Notes: generated from the letters alone by a model not told the origin. Numbered from the stretch's first letter, positions 26,501 through 35,123 are shown. The stretch: DNA of 64,000 nucleotides from Leyella stercorea (GCF_021531355.1 NZ_JADYTS010000001.1:62001-126000), one strand, 5' to 3'. Program-made: numbers and translations.

Positions 26501-27488
26501 ATCGTTCCAGGACCAGCCCGGACAGAAGATTGCGAAGATGTTTGACTTCGACAAGAAGACCTCATGGCACTCACAATGGGGCAAGGGCGAAGCCATACCT
26601 GGCGATGTGACAATCGACCTGCGTTCGGTCAACAAGCTCGACCGTATGGAATACATTCCGCGCGAGGATGCCGGCAACGGCACAATCATGGAAGGCACCA
26701 TCTCTTACAGCAAGGATCGCCAGAAGTGGTCGACACCGGTTCCGTTCGTATGGAAGGCAGATAACACCACCAAGACATTCGCGTTCGAAGGCAATCCGGA
26801 GGCTCGTTACGTCCAGATGCACCTGACCAAGGCCGTGGGCAACTTCGCTTCTGGTCGTGCTATGTATATATATAAGGTAGCAGGAAGCCAGAGCGTGCTG
26901 CAGGGCGACATCAACCACGACAACCGTATCGACGAGAACGATCTCACCTCGTATATGAACTACACCGGACTAAGACGTGGCGACAGCGACTTCGACTATG
27001 TAAGTGCGGGCGACATCAACCAGAACGGACTCATCGACGCATACGATATTTCGTGTGTATCTAACGAGCTTGACGGAGGCGTATATCCCAAGAACGACCA
27101 TTGTTCGGGTTCGCTCGTGCTCACACCGAGCCGCACCACATTCGCCGCAGGCGACGTTATAGAGCTGAAGGTGCAGGGCAAGGCGCTCCACTGGGTCAAT
27201 GCGCTCAGCTTCGCATTGCCTTACAACACCGACGAACTGGAATATGCAGGCATCGAACTGCTCAACATGAAGGAACTGGTGAACCTCACCTACGACCGTC
27301 TGCACACCAACGGACAGAAGGAATTGCTGCCAACGTTTGTCAATCGTGGCAATAACTTCCTGCTCGACGAGGGCGACAGCGACCTCTTCGTCCTGAAGTT
27401 CAAGGCCAAGAAGGCTGGCAAGTTCACGCTGAAGATGAAGGACGGCATGCTCGTCGACCGCAATCTCGGCACTACATTGTTGAAGTAA
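23586..27488 (+). CDS. Large secreted GH31 glycosidase with FN3, F5/8-C, dockerin- and cohesin-like domains
   Basis: This is a 1300-residue retaining alpha-glycosidase. After a signal peptide and a GH31 N-terminal beta domain, the catalytic barrel shows a nucleophile candidate D437 (VLKTDVAW) and acid/base candidate D489 (WSGDQ), followed by GLSGQPN. C-terminal modules are an FN3-like domain (about 890-965), an F5/8 type C-like carbohydrate-binding domain (about 970-1100), a dockerin-like pair of calcium loops (GDINHDNRIDENDL near 1107 and GDINQNGLIDAYDI), and a cohesin-like domain to the end. The LDGWAGTQRYATVW phrasing resembles the GH31 group containing alpha-N-acetylgalactosaminidases, but that specificity is inference. 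The position near a sulfatase fits mucin or glycosaminoglycan degradation. TAATTTTG at 23551-23558 is a likely promoter box. Confidence 0.85.
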   Translation: MQTNNKFKQPRHSAIALALPLALAGMTLMPQGINAIPLRSGLVLQQSATQANETFAVKNVAQINPHTIEINYTDGRQMTLDFYGDNILRMFRDDKGGVVRDPVATPPAKILTEFARRATGNLSAIDVDGTLQITTPAVSVNIDKHTGNMNIVDLRTGKTVIENLTPAKIDNGSTSVTMRSHDGEYFYGGGVQNGRFSHRGESIAIENTNSWVDGGVASPTPFFWSTGGYGVMWNTFRPGRYDFGHDTPGEVRLQHSEGYLDMFVMLDETPVQLLNDFYQLTGNPVLMPKFGFYEGHLNAYNRDYWKEDKNGAMVFEDGKMYKESQKDNGGTKESLNGEKNNYQFSARAAIDRYVNNDMPLGWFLPNDGYGAGYGQTGTLDGNIDNLRQFGDYARSKGVEIGLWTQSDLHPKAGVEPLLQRDIVKEVRDAGVRVLKTDVAWVGYGYSFGLNGVADVAQVMPYYGSNARPFIITLDGWAGTQRYATVWSGDQTGGDWEYIRFHIPTFIGSGLSGQPNITSDMDGIFGGKNVPVNVREFQWKTFTPMQLNMDGWGANPKYPHILGEPATSINRSYLKLKSMLMPYAYTIAHEAIDGKPMIRAMFLDYPNDYTHGTKTEYQFMFGPSMLIAPIYKETRADKEGNDIRNGIYLPEGTWIDYWNGDAYKGGRIINEYDTPLWKIPVFVKADAIIPMTNPNNNPSQIRQDYRAYEIYASANGTSAFKEYDDDGNTTEYLHGDGVTTDVSVCTDGKGRMHVDIDRSLGMYDGYEAEKQTELRVNVTRAPKKVTVKVGKTNVKLTAVQSFADFEKGDNVYFYDAEPNLNRFSTPGTDAAKVVIKKNPQLLVKIQKTNVKDNAIAVAIDGFEFNTSGRMLTHNGALAAPEAQIAKDGCGVFDLTPSWKQQANADYYEIEYDGMVYSTIRGTQFAIDQLQPETEYTMKVRAVNRDGASDWTTVKGKTLNNPLEFAIKGIKAQTSFQDQPGQKIAKMFDFDKKTSWHSQWGKGEAIPGDVTIDLRSVNKLDRMEYIPREDAGNGTIMEGTISYSKDRQKWSTPVPFVWKADNTTKTFAFEGNPEARYVQMHLTKAVGNFASGRAMYIYKVAGSQSVLQGDINHDNRIDENDLTSYMNYTGLRRGDSDFDYVSAGDINQNGLIDAYDISCVSNELDGGVYPKNDHCSGSLVLTPSRTTFAAGDVIELKVQGKALHWVNALSFALPYNTDELEYAGIELLNMKELVNLTYDRLHTNGQKELLPTFVNRGNNFLLDEGDSDLFVLKFKAKKAGKFTLKMKDGMLVDRNLGTTLLK

Positions 27489-27642
27489 TTAGAACACAAT
27501 GCATCCTGCTCCTCTCCATATGGGGGGAGGGGCGGGCTTATCTTACTGTTGCAAACATCTTAAACAATGGCGTAAAACACAAAATCAGAATAAAAGTTGT
27601 TAAATGTTTGCATGGTATGTACCATATTAATATTAATGTTGG

Positions 27643-27690
27643 TAACTTTGCAGTCGGAAAACTTAATCAGTGGGTTAAGTTTTCCGACTG
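27643..27690 (+). promoter_or_regulatory. Promoter box fused to a 16-bp hairpin upstream of the efflux operon
   Basis: TAACTTTG (27643-27650) is immediately followed by the perfect inverted repeat CAGTCGGAAAACTTAA / complement (27651-27666, 27675-27690) and then CTTTTG. A second palindrome, ATGGTA-TG-TACCAT, lies at 27612-27625. The hairpin could be a terminator, an operator or an early attenuator. The RND operon starts 123 bp downstream. Confidence 0.5.
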
Positions 27691-27813
27691 CTTTTGTATA
27701 GTCCGGTCCGTATGGCAGGATATATACTCTATATACACAATATATTATTAGGGATAAACAGATAGTAAAGTAAATAAATCGCAAGACAAAAAAATTTATA
27801 GTAAAACATAGGT

Positions 27814-29016
27814 ATGAATAAAACAAAGATTTTACTGATTGCAGTTTTGACTGTAGTGCTCGCCTCTTGTGGTGGCGGCAAGAGTGGCGGTAAGCCTAAC
27901 TTCGGCGACAACGAGTACGCCGTACGTACTGTGCAGGGTCAGAATGCTGACCTCCAGACCACTTATCCCGCAACAATCAAGGGTGTTCAGGACGTTGAGA
28001 TCCGTCCGAAAGTTTCAGGCTTCATCACAAAGCTCTGTGTCAAGGAAGGTCAGCAGGTGAAGGCTGGTCAGCTCCTCTTCGTCATCGACAACGTTACATA
28101 CGCTGCCGCTGTACGTCAGGCAAGGGCTGCCGTGAACGCCGCCAAGGCACAACTCAACACTGCCCGTCTTACATACAACAACTCTCAGAAGCTCTTCAAG
28201 AACAACGTTATCGGTTCGTACGAGCTTCAGTCGTCTAAGAATGCAATGGAGAGCGCTGCCGCTCAGCTCGCTCAGGCTGAGGCTGCTTATGTTTCAGCCA
28301 AGCAGAACCTTGACTTCTGTTTCGTATCAAGCCCTGCCAATGGTGTCGTAGGCGACCTGCCTTATCGTGTAGGTGCACTTGTTAGCGCATCATCACAGCA
28401 GCCTCTTACCACCGTTTCCAACAACTCTACAATGCAGGTATACTTCTCAATGACCGAGAAGGACCTCCTCGATATGACCAAGACAGCCGGTGGCATCAAT
28501 GCAGCCATCTCAAGCTATCCTGCTGTAAAGCTCCAGCTTGCCGACGGTTCTATCTACAATCATCCGGGCAAGGTGGCTACCGTGAGCGGTGTCATCGACC
28601 CTACAACAGGCTCTGTTTCAATGCGTGCCGACTTCCCCAACCCCGAGCGCGTGCTCAAGTCGGGTGCTTCAGGCTCAATCGTAGTGCCTCACACCGCTAC
28701 TTCAGCAGTTATAGTTCCGCAGGACGCTGTAGTTGAGGTACAGGACAAGCACTTCGTTTATGTAGTAGGCAAGGACAACAAGGTGAAGTATACTCCGGTA
28801 GAAATCAATTCGCAGAACGACGGCAAGAACTATATCATCACTTCTGGTCTTCACATCGGCGACCGCTTCGTAGTGAACGGAGTGTCATCGCTGCAGGACG
28901 GTATGGAAATCAAGCCCCTCACCGAGGCTCAGTATGCCGAAAAGCTGAAGAAGACAGAGCAGCTCGGCGAGGCTCAGGGCGACCTTGGCAAGCTTAAGAA
29001 GGCATTCGGTAAATAA
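27814..29016 (+). CDS. RND efflux periplasmic adaptor lipoprotein (AcrA/MexA-like)
   Basis: This 400-residue membrane-fusion protein has a lipoprotein signal (Cys19 in VLASCGGG). The biotinyl-lipoyl-like domain is split around a helical hairpin (residues about 75-160, rich in A, Q and N), followed by a beta-barrel and a membrane-proximal domain. PKVSGFITKLCVKEGQQVKAGQ is the typical lipoyl entry. It would connect the inner-membrane pump encoded next with the outer-membrane channel encoded third. No dedicated regulator gene is adjacent. A regulatory hairpin lies upstream. Confidence 0.92.
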   Translation: MNKTKILLIAVLTVVLASCGGGKSGGKPNFGDNEYAVRTVQGQNADLQTTYPATIKGVQDVEIRPKVSGFITKLCVKEGQQVKAGQLLFVIDNVTYAAAVRQARAAVNAAKAQLNTARLTYNNSQKLFKNNVIGSYELQSSKNAMESAAAQLAQAEAAYVSAKQNLDFCFVSSPANGVVGDLPYRVGALVSASSQQPLTTVSNNSTMQVYFSMTEKDLLDMTKTAGGINAAISSYPAVKLQLADGSIYNHPGKVATVSGVIDPTTGSVSMRADFPNPERVLKSGASGSIVVPHTATSAVIVPQDAVVEVQDKHFVYVVGKDNKVKYTPVEINSQNDGKNYIITSGLHIGDRFVVNGVSSLQDGMEIKPLTEAQYAEKLKKTEQLGEAQGDLGKLKKAFGK

Positions 29017-29019
29017 ATT

Positions 29020-29185
29020 TTGAGTTTTGAGTTTTGAATTATGAATTATTGCGACAAGTCGCAATTAGGAATTGAAGAATTTTGAATTCATGGCCAACAA
29101 CTCCCAACTCATAATTTTTAAACTCAAAATTGCAGCTTGCTGCAACAACTCAAAACTCAAAATTCAAAATTCACAATTTAAGATA
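29020..29185. repeat. AT-rich inverted repeats between adaptor and pump genes
   Basis: TTTTGAGTTTTGAGTTTTG near 29020-29038 is complementary to CAACTCAAAACTCAAAATTC near 29148-29168. In between are the small hairpins TTGCGACAAGTCGCAA and GCAGCTTGCTGC. The same AT-rich vocabulary returns at 33937-34250. Confidence 0.65.
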
Positions 29186-29190
29186 GTAAT

Positions 29191-32100
29191 ATGAAATTAG
29201 ATAGATTTATCAAGCGCCCGGTGCTTTCTACGGTGATTTCTATCCTCGTAGTCATTCTGGGTGTACTCGGCCTGGTGTCGCTGCCTATCGAGCAGTACCC
29301 TAACATGGCGCCTCCTACTATCATGGTGCGTGCCGCTTACACCGGTGCCAACTCACAGACCGTGCTCAACTCGGTGCTTGCACCGCTGGAGGAGTCGATC
29401 AACGGCGTTGAGGGTATGACCTACATGACCTCATCAGCCACCAATGCAGGTTCGGCTTCTATCACCGTTTACTTTAAGCAGGGTATGGATCCTGACATGT
29501 GTCAGGTCAACGTACAGAACCGTGTGTCGCAGGCTTCTGCCTTGCTGCCGGCTGAGGTGACAAAGGCTGGTGTGACGGTTATGAAGCGTCAGTCGTCAAC
29601 GGTTATCCTCTTCGGTCTTACAGCCGACGACGACCGTTATGACGACGAGTTCCTCACCAACTATGCCAACATCAACGTTGTGCCTGCCATCAAGCGTGTC
29701 AACGGTGTAGGTGAGTGTCAGTGCTTCTCGCAGAAGGACTATACCATGCGCCTCTGGATTGACCCAGTGAAGATGAAGAGCTACGGCTTGATTCCTTCTG
29801 ACCTCACTGGCGTGCTCGCTCAGCAGAACATCGAGGCTGCTCCGGGTTCGGTAGGCGAGAATAGCGACAATCAGTATGAGTATACATTCCGCTATAGAGG
29901 TCGTCTGCAGACCCCTGAGGAGTTCGGCGACATGATTATAAAGTCGACACAGGACGGTCAGACCATTCGTGTCAAGGACGTGGCACGCGTAGAGATGGGT
30001 GCCCTCTCGTATAGCGTTGAGTCAAAGAACAACGGCAAACCGTCAGTAACCATGATGGTAACACAGACTGCCGGCTCTAACGCTACTGAGATTGCCACCA
30101 ACATCAAGAAGCTCCTCAAGGATCAGGAGGCAACAATGCCGCCGGGAATCCACTTCGACATCATGCAGGACGTAACTGAGTTCCTCTTCGCATCAATCGA
30201 AGACCTTATCAAGACTCTGTGCGAGGCGTTCATCCTCGTGTTCATCGTGGTGTACGTTTTCCTTCAGGACTGGCGCTCAACTCTTATCCCGTTGATTGCC
30301 GTTCCGGTGTCGTTGATCGGTACATTCTTCTTCCTCTATGTGTTCGGCTTCTCGCTCAACTTGCTGACACTTGCCGCCCTTGTGCTTGCCATCGCCATTG
30401 TGGTCGATGATGCCATTGTGGTTGTGGAGGCTGTCCATGCCAAGCTCGACCTTGGATACAAGTCGGCACGACTGGCATCTATCGACGCCATGAACGAGAT
30501 TTCGGGCGCCATCATCTCCATCACCCTCGTTATGGCATCGGTGTTCATCCCCGTGTCGTTCATGGGTGGTACGTCAGGTGCGTTCTACCGTGAGTTCGGT
30601 ATCACCATGGCCATCTCTATCATCATCTCGGCACTCAACGCCTTGACCCTTTCGCCGGCTCTCTGCGCCATCTTGCTGAAGCCGAAGGACGAAGAAGGCA
30701 AGGAGCGCAAGATGTCGATGGTAGACCGCTTCCACGCATCGTTCAACGCCGCATACGGCAAGGTGCAGGAGAAGTATACAAAAGGTGTGCGCCGTCTCGT
30801 TGAGCGCCCCGTTATCGCTATCGCTACAGTCGTAGTGGCTATCGCTGCAATGGTTGTGCTCATGGGTACAACAAAGACAGGCCTCGTTCCGGACGAGGAT
30901 ACCGGCACAGTGTTCTGTACAGTGTCAACACCTCCAGGCACCTCTATGAAGAAGACCAACGAGGTGATGGACGAGGTAGACCGTATGCTCGCTACCAACC
31001 CCGCCATTGCCAGTCGTATAAGTATTACAGGTTACAACTTCATCGCAGGTCAGGGCTCTAACCAGGGTACGTTCATCATTAAGCTCAAGAGCTTTGAGGA
31101 GCGTCAGAAGATGGAGGGTCCGCTGAAGTATATCGGCGTTCACAACCTCGGTTCTACCATGGTGCTCGGCATGATTTACAAGCAGACAGCAGCCATCAAG
31201 GGAGCACAGATTCTTGCTTTCCAGCCGCCTATGGTGCAGGGCTTCTCTGCCACCAACGGTCTGACCTTCTCTATGCAGGACCGCACGGGCGGTGATGTGA
31301 ACAAGTTCTATGACGTGACGCAGAAATTTATCGCAGAGCTGAACAAGCGTCCTGAGATAAGCAACGCCATGACATCATACAACACGAAATATCCGCAGTA
31401 TAAGATCGACGTGGATGTGGCGAAGTGTAAGCAGAGCGGCATCGACGCGTCTACCGTGCTCACCACAATGCAGGGCTACTACGGCGGTATGTATGCTTCT
31501 AACTTCAACGCATACGGTAAGCTCTATCGTGTATACATCCAGTCAGCACCTGAAAACCGTGCCGACCTGAAGAGTCTCGACAACATCTACGTCCGCACAT
31601 CGGCTGGCGAGATGGCTCCAATCAAGGAGTATGTCAACCTGAGCCGTGTATATGGTCCGCAGGAGATTGACCGTTTCAACCTCTTCACATCAATCAACGT
31701 GAACGCATCGGCAGCCGAGGGCTACTCTACAGGTGACGCCATCAACGCCATGGCAGAGGTTGCCAAGACCTCATTGCCGGCAGGTTACACCTACGAGTTC
31801 TCTGGTCTGACACGTACCGAGCAGGAGTCTTCCAACTCTACAGCTATCGTGTTCGTGCTCTGTCTGACCTTCGTTTACTTGATTCTTTCGGCACAGTACG
31901 AGTCGTACATTCTGCCTCTGTCGGTAATTCTCTCAATTCCGTTCGGTCTTGCGGGAGCCTTCCTCTTCGTCAACATGTTTGGCAAGAACAACGACATCTA
32001 CATGCAGATTGCGCTCATCATGCTTATGGGTCTTCTGGCAAAGAACGCCATCCTTATCGTTCAGTTCGCTCTTGAGCGTCGACAGACGGGTATGGCTGTC

Positions 32101-32442
32101 TCATGGTCGGCAGTTCTCGGTGCTTCTGCCCGTCTGCGTCCTATCTTGATGACTTCATTGGCTATGATTATCGGTCTTCTGCCATTGCTCATGCCGTGGG
32201 GTGTAGGCTACAACGGTAACATGACTCTTGGTGCAGCAGCCGTAGGCGGTATGCTCATCGGTATGCTTTGCCAGATCATGATAGTTCCGGCTCTGTTCTA
32301 TATCTTCCAGACTCTGCAGGAGAAGATTAAGCCTATCGAGTTTGAGAACGACTCAGCCAGCGTCGATTCAGAGATTCGTCAGTACACCAACCCGTATGTG
32401 GCAGATGCATTGCACGATCAGATTGATAAGAAAACAAAATAA
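29191..32442 (+). CDS. RND-family inner-membrane efflux pump (AcrB/HAE1-like)
   Basis: This 1083-residue proton-driven pump has the standard duplicated layout: one TM helix, a large periplasmic loop, then a TM bundle, repeated. Signature stretches include SLPIEQYPNMAPPTI at the N-terminus, the TM4 segment IAIVVDDAIVVVEAV with the adjacent aspartates needed for proton coupling (about residues 405-408), and the late GLLAKNAILIVQFA region. The substrates are probably drugs, bile salts or other toxic compounds, by family. It lies between the adaptor and channel genes. Confidence 0.95.
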   Translation: MKLDRFIKRPVLSTVISILVVILGVLGLVSLPIEQYPNMAPPTIMVRAAYTGANSQTVLNSVLAPLEESINGVEGMTYMTSSATNAGSASITVYFKQGMDPDMCQVNVQNRVSQASALLPAEVTKAGVTVMKRQSSTVILFGLTADDDRYDDEFLTNYANINVVPAIKRVNGVGECQCFSQKDYTMRLWIDPVKMKSYGLIPSDLTGVLAQQNIEAAPGSVGENSDNQYEYTFRYRGRLQTPEEFGDMIIKSTQDGQTIRVKDVARVEMGALSYSVESKNNGKPSVTMMVTQTAGSNATEIATNIKKLLKDQEATMPPGIHFDIMQDVTEFLFASIEDLIKTLCEAFILVFIVVYVFLQDWRSTLIPLIAVPVSLIGTFFFLYVFGFSLNLLTLAALVLAIAIVVDDAIVVVEAVHAKLDLGYKSARLASIDAMNEISGAIISITLVMASVFIPVSFMGGTSGAFYREFGITMAISIIISALNALTLSPALCAILLKPKDEEGKERKMSMVDRFHASFNAAYGKVQEKYTKGVRRLVERPVIAIATVVVAIAAMVVLMGTTKTGLVPDEDTGTVFCTVSTPPGTSMKKTNEVMDEVDRMLATNPAIASRISITGYNFIAGQGSNQGTFIIKLKSFEERQKMEGPLKYIGVHNLGSTMVLGMIYKQTAAIKGAQILAFQPPMVQGFSATNGLTFSMQDRTGGDVNKFYDVTQKFIAELNKRPEISNAMTSYNTKYPQYKIDVDVAKCKQSGIDASTVLTTMQGYYGGMYASNFNAYGKLYRVYIQSAPENRADLKSLDNIYVRTSAGEMAPIKEYVNLSRVYGPQEIDRFNLFTSINVNASAAEGYSTGDAINAMAEVAKTSLPAGYTYEFSGLTRTEQESSNSTAIVFVLCLTFVYLILSAQYESYILPLSVILSIPFGLAGAFLFVNMFGKNNDIYMQIALIMLMGLLAKNAILIVQFALERRQTGMAVSWSAVLGASARLRPILMTSLAMIIGLLPLLMPWGVGYNGNMTLGAAAVGGMLIGMLCQIMIVPALFYIFQTLQEKIKPIEFENDSASVDSEIRQYTNPYVADALHDQIDKKTK

Positions 32443-32466
32443 GAAATCAAGAATTTAGAAGTCAGG

Positions 32467-32496
32467 AGTTAAGCCATATGTACATTTGGCTTAACT
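32467..32496. repeat. Hairpin between pump and outer-membrane factor genes
   Basis: AGTTAAGCCA pairs with TGGCTTAACT around a 10-nt loop. Additional TTAACTTC repeats follow. No T-run is present, so it is more likely an mRNA-processing or stability structure than a terminator. Confidence 0.5.
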
Positions 32497-32538
32497 TCTT
32501 AACTCCATAACTTCTTAACTTCTTAAAAATACGAAACA

Positions 32539-33924
32539 ATGAAATTGAACAAGATAATTCTTTTCGCTTCGGCATCGCTCTTGATGACCAGTTGCGGAAT
32601 ATATAACAAGTACGAGCGTCCCGAGGTGAACACCAAGGGACTCGTACGCGACGTTTTGAGCAACTCCGACACGCTCGCCGTCAGCGACACCGCAAGCTTC
32701 GGCAATCTGCCTTGGCGTCAGGTGTTCACCGACCCGCAGCTGCAGTCGCTCATCGAGAAGGGTATTGCCAACAATACCAATATGCTCAATGCCGCACTCA
32801 ACGTCAAGATAGTAGAGGATCAGCTGATGGTGGCTAAGTTGGCATTCGTGCCTTCGTTCACATTCTCGCCGCAAGGAACAATCGCTTCATGGGACGGCAA
32901 TCCTGCCACAAAGACCTACTCATTGCCCGTGACGGCATCATGGAACCTCGACCTCTTCGGCAATCTTCTCAATGTGAAGCGTTCGGCACAGATGGCTCTG
33001 CTTGCCACTAAGGACTACCAGCTCGTAGTGCAGACCAAGATAATCTCTAACATCGCCAACATGTACTACACTCTGCTCATGCTCGACAAGCAGTTGCAGG
33101 TGGTCAACGATATGTCGAAGCTCGTTGAAGAGACATGGAACATCATGAAGATTCAGAAGGAGCTTGGTCGTGTTAAGGAGACCAGCGTACAGAGTGCTGA
33201 GGCAAATCTGTATTCTGTAAAGGCCCAGGCTACCGACCTGAAGCGTCAGATCCGTGAGACCGAGAACTCGCTCTCGCTGCTTCTCGGACAGCAGGCACAG
33301 ACCATACAGCGCGGAACATTCGAGGGACAGTCGCTCCCTGCACAGTTCTCAACGGGCGTTGGCATACAGCTTCTTGCCAACCGTCCAGACGTACACTATG
33401 CCGAAATGTCATTGGCTCAGTGCTTCTACGATGTCAACGCAGCCCGTTCTAAGTTCTATCCGAGCATCACTATCTCAGGTACAGGTGCCTTCACCAACTC
33501 AGGTGGTGCAGGTATAGTAAACCCGGGCAAGTGGCTTCTCTCTGCAGTAGGCTCACTCGTACAGCCCATCTTTGCCCATGGTCAGATTGTTGCAGGCTTG
33601 AAGGTGGCAAAGGCTAAGCAGGAACAGGCTTTCAACACATGGCAGAACGCTGTGCTTTCAGCCGGTTCGGAGGTTAGCAACGCCCTCGTGCTCTACAACT
33701 CTTCTAACGAGAAGAGCGAGCTTGAGGGCAAGCAGGTAGAGAGTCTGAAGAAGAACGTAGAGTACAACAAGATGTTGTTCAACGACGGTTCAGCCACATA
33801 TCTTGAGGTAATCACCGCACAGCAGAGCCTGCTCAATGCCGAGCTTTCTAAGGTAGCCGACGATTTCTACAAGATGCAGGCCGTTGTGAACCTCTACTAC
33901 GCTTTGGGCGGAGGAAGATATTAA
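32539..33924 (+). CDS. TolC/OprM-like outer-membrane efflux lipoprotein
   Basis: This 461-residue outer-membrane factor has a lipoprotein signal (Cys19 in LMTSCGIYNKYERP) and two OEP repeats. WNLDLFGNLLNVKRSAQ in the first and LLANRPDVHYAEMSLAQCFYDVNAARSKFYP at the second half match the OprM type. The repeats form the beta-strands and long alpha-helical tunnel that meets the adaptor. It completes the three-part RND system encoded in pump order from 27814. The following AT-rich repeat region separates it from the LpxA-like gene. Confidence 0.92.
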   Translation: MKLNKIILFASASLLMTSCGIYNKYERPEVNTKGLVRDVLSNSDTLAVSDTASFGNLPWRQVFTDPQLQSLIEKGIANNTNMLNAALNVKIVEDQLMVAKLAFVPSFTFSPQGTIASWDGNPATKTYSLPVTASWNLDLFGNLLNVKRSAQMALLATKDYQLVVQTKIISNIANMYYTLLMLDKQLQVVNDMSKLVEETWNIMKIQKELGRVKETSVQSAEANLYSVKAQATDLKRQIRETENSLSLLLGQQAQTIQRGTFEGQSLPAQFSTGVGIQLLANRPDVHYAEMSLAQCFYDVNAARSKFYPSITISGTGAFTNSGGAGIVNPGKWLLSAVGSLVQPIFAHGQIVAGLKVAKAKQEQAFNTWQNAVLSAGSEVSNALVLYNSSNEKSELEGKQVESLKKNVEYNKMLFNDGSATYLEVITAQQSLLNAELSKVADDFYKMQAVVNLYYALGGGRY

Positions 33925-33936
33925 GAGTTAGGAATT

Positions 33937-34250
33937 AGGAGTTTTGAATTTTGAATTGTCGGCTTTGCCGATTTTGAATTATTCAATTACGAGTTTTGAA
34001 TTTTGAGTTTTGAATTTTGAATTGTCGGCTTTGCCGATGTTGAATTATTCAATTTGGAATTCATAATTCACAACTGATAAACTCAAAATTGCGGCTTGCC
34101 GCAACAATTCAAAACTCAAAATTCAAAACTCAAAATTCAAAATTGCGGCTTGCCGCAACAATTCAAAACTCAAAATTCAAAATTCAAAATTCAAAATTGC
34201 GGCTTGCCGCAACAATTCAAAACTCAAAATTCAAAATTCAAAATTCAAAT
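33937..34250. repeat. AT-rich tandem and inverted repeats, 54-bp units with GCGGCTTGCCGC cores
   Basis: Three direct units carry GCGGCTTGCCGC at 34091, 34145 and 34199, exactly 54 bp apart, in CAATTCAAAACTCAAAATTC context. Upstream, two units around 33958 and 34025 have the complementary AT-rich part (TTTTGAATTTTGAG) with a TCGGCTTTGCCGA core. The whole block can fold into a very long mRNA stem. The direct units happen to stay open in the lpxA frame. Confidence 0.85.
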
Positions 34251-34251
34251 T

Positions 34252-35025
34252 ATGATTAGTGATAAAGCATACATAGCTCCGGGTGCAAAGATTGGCAAGA
34301 ACGTTACAATCTATCCGTTTGCCTACATCGAGGACGGTGTTGAAATAGGCGACGACTGCATCATCTTCCCATACGTCAGCATCATGCGTGGCACTAAGAT
34401 GGGACGTGGCAACAAGGTATATCAGAACACCGTGCTCGGTGCTGAACCTCAGGACTTCAACTATACGGGTGCTGACACACGCCTTGTTATTGGCGATGAG
34501 AACATTTTCCGTGAGAATGTGGTGGTAAACCGTGCTACATTTGTCGACGGTGAGACACGTATCGGCAACCGCAACTTCTTCATGGAGGGTGTACACATCT
34601 CACACGACACCAAGGTAGACAACTACGTAACATTCGGTTATGGTACAAAGGTAGCCGGTGACTGCGAGATTCACAGCGCTGCCATCTTCTCGTCAGGTGT
34701 CATTGTCAATTCAAATGTGCGTATCGGTGGTGCGTCTATGGTCACCAGTGGTGTGCGCATCTCGAAGGATGTTCCTCCGTTCATCGTAGCTACCGATAAT
34801 CCCGTGCGCTACGGTGGCGTCAACGAGACACTGCTCAAGTCGTCTAACACAACCGACAAGGTCATCGGCCACATCGCCAATGCCTATCGTCTGGTGTTCC
34901 ACGGACAGACCAGTGTATTTGATGCAATCAATCAGATTAAGGAACAGGTGCCTCCTGGAAAGGAGATCAACGCTATCGTCAAATTCCTTGAGGATAGCAA
35001 GCTGGGTATAATAAGCAAGATATAA
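34252..35025 (+). CDS. LpxA-family acyltransferase paralogue
   Basis: This 257-residue left-handed beta-helix protein of the LpxA family (acyl-ACP--UDP-GlcNAc O-acyltransferase) is similar in length to E. coli LpxA (262). Hexapeptide repeats run from residue 5 to about 175, and the helical C-terminus follows. The general-base His is retained (H118 in HISHD). Residues aligned with E. coli His144, His160 and Arg204-Arg205 appear as D137, N153 and Ser-Ser. It may therefore not do the canonical lipid A step. There is no lpxC, fabZ, lpxD or lpxB gene nearby. The start is ATG 34252; in-frame codons further upstream are repeat DNA. Confidence 0.75.
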   Translation: MISDKAYIAPGAKIGKNVTIYPFAYIEDGVEIGDDCIIFPYVSIMRGTKMGRGNKVYQNTVLGAEPQDFNYTGADTRLVIGDENIFRENVVVNRATFVDGETRIGNRNFFMEGVHISHDTKVDNYVTFGYGTKVAGDCEIHSAAIFSSGVIVNSNVRIGGASMVTSGVRISKDVPPFIVATDNPVRYGGVNETLLKSSNTTDKVIGHIANAYRLVFHGQTSVFDAINQIKEQVPPGKEINAIVKFLEDSKLGIISKI

Positions 35026-35073
35026 AAAGCATTTTCATACCTTTTATATATTAGTGTTGTTATTTCAAAAGAA

Positions 35074-35117
35074 GCGGCAAGGTCGACGTGATGTCAACCT
35101 TGCCGCTGTTGTTTTTT
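35074..35117 (+). terminator. Rho-independent terminator after the LpxA-like gene
   Basis: GCGGCAAGGT and its complement (35097-35106) form a 10-bp stem with a 13-nt loop, followed shortly by six T (35112-35117). Confidence 0.85.
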
Positions 35118-35123
35118 ATAGCT

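Noticed and set aside
34096..34251. In-frame N-terminal extension of the LpxA-like protein (MPQQFKTQNSK-type repeats)
   Set aside because: These codons are the AT-rich 54-bp repeat DNA. The family start MISDKAYIAP at 34252 is clear, and repeats of this type occur in other non-coding junctions.
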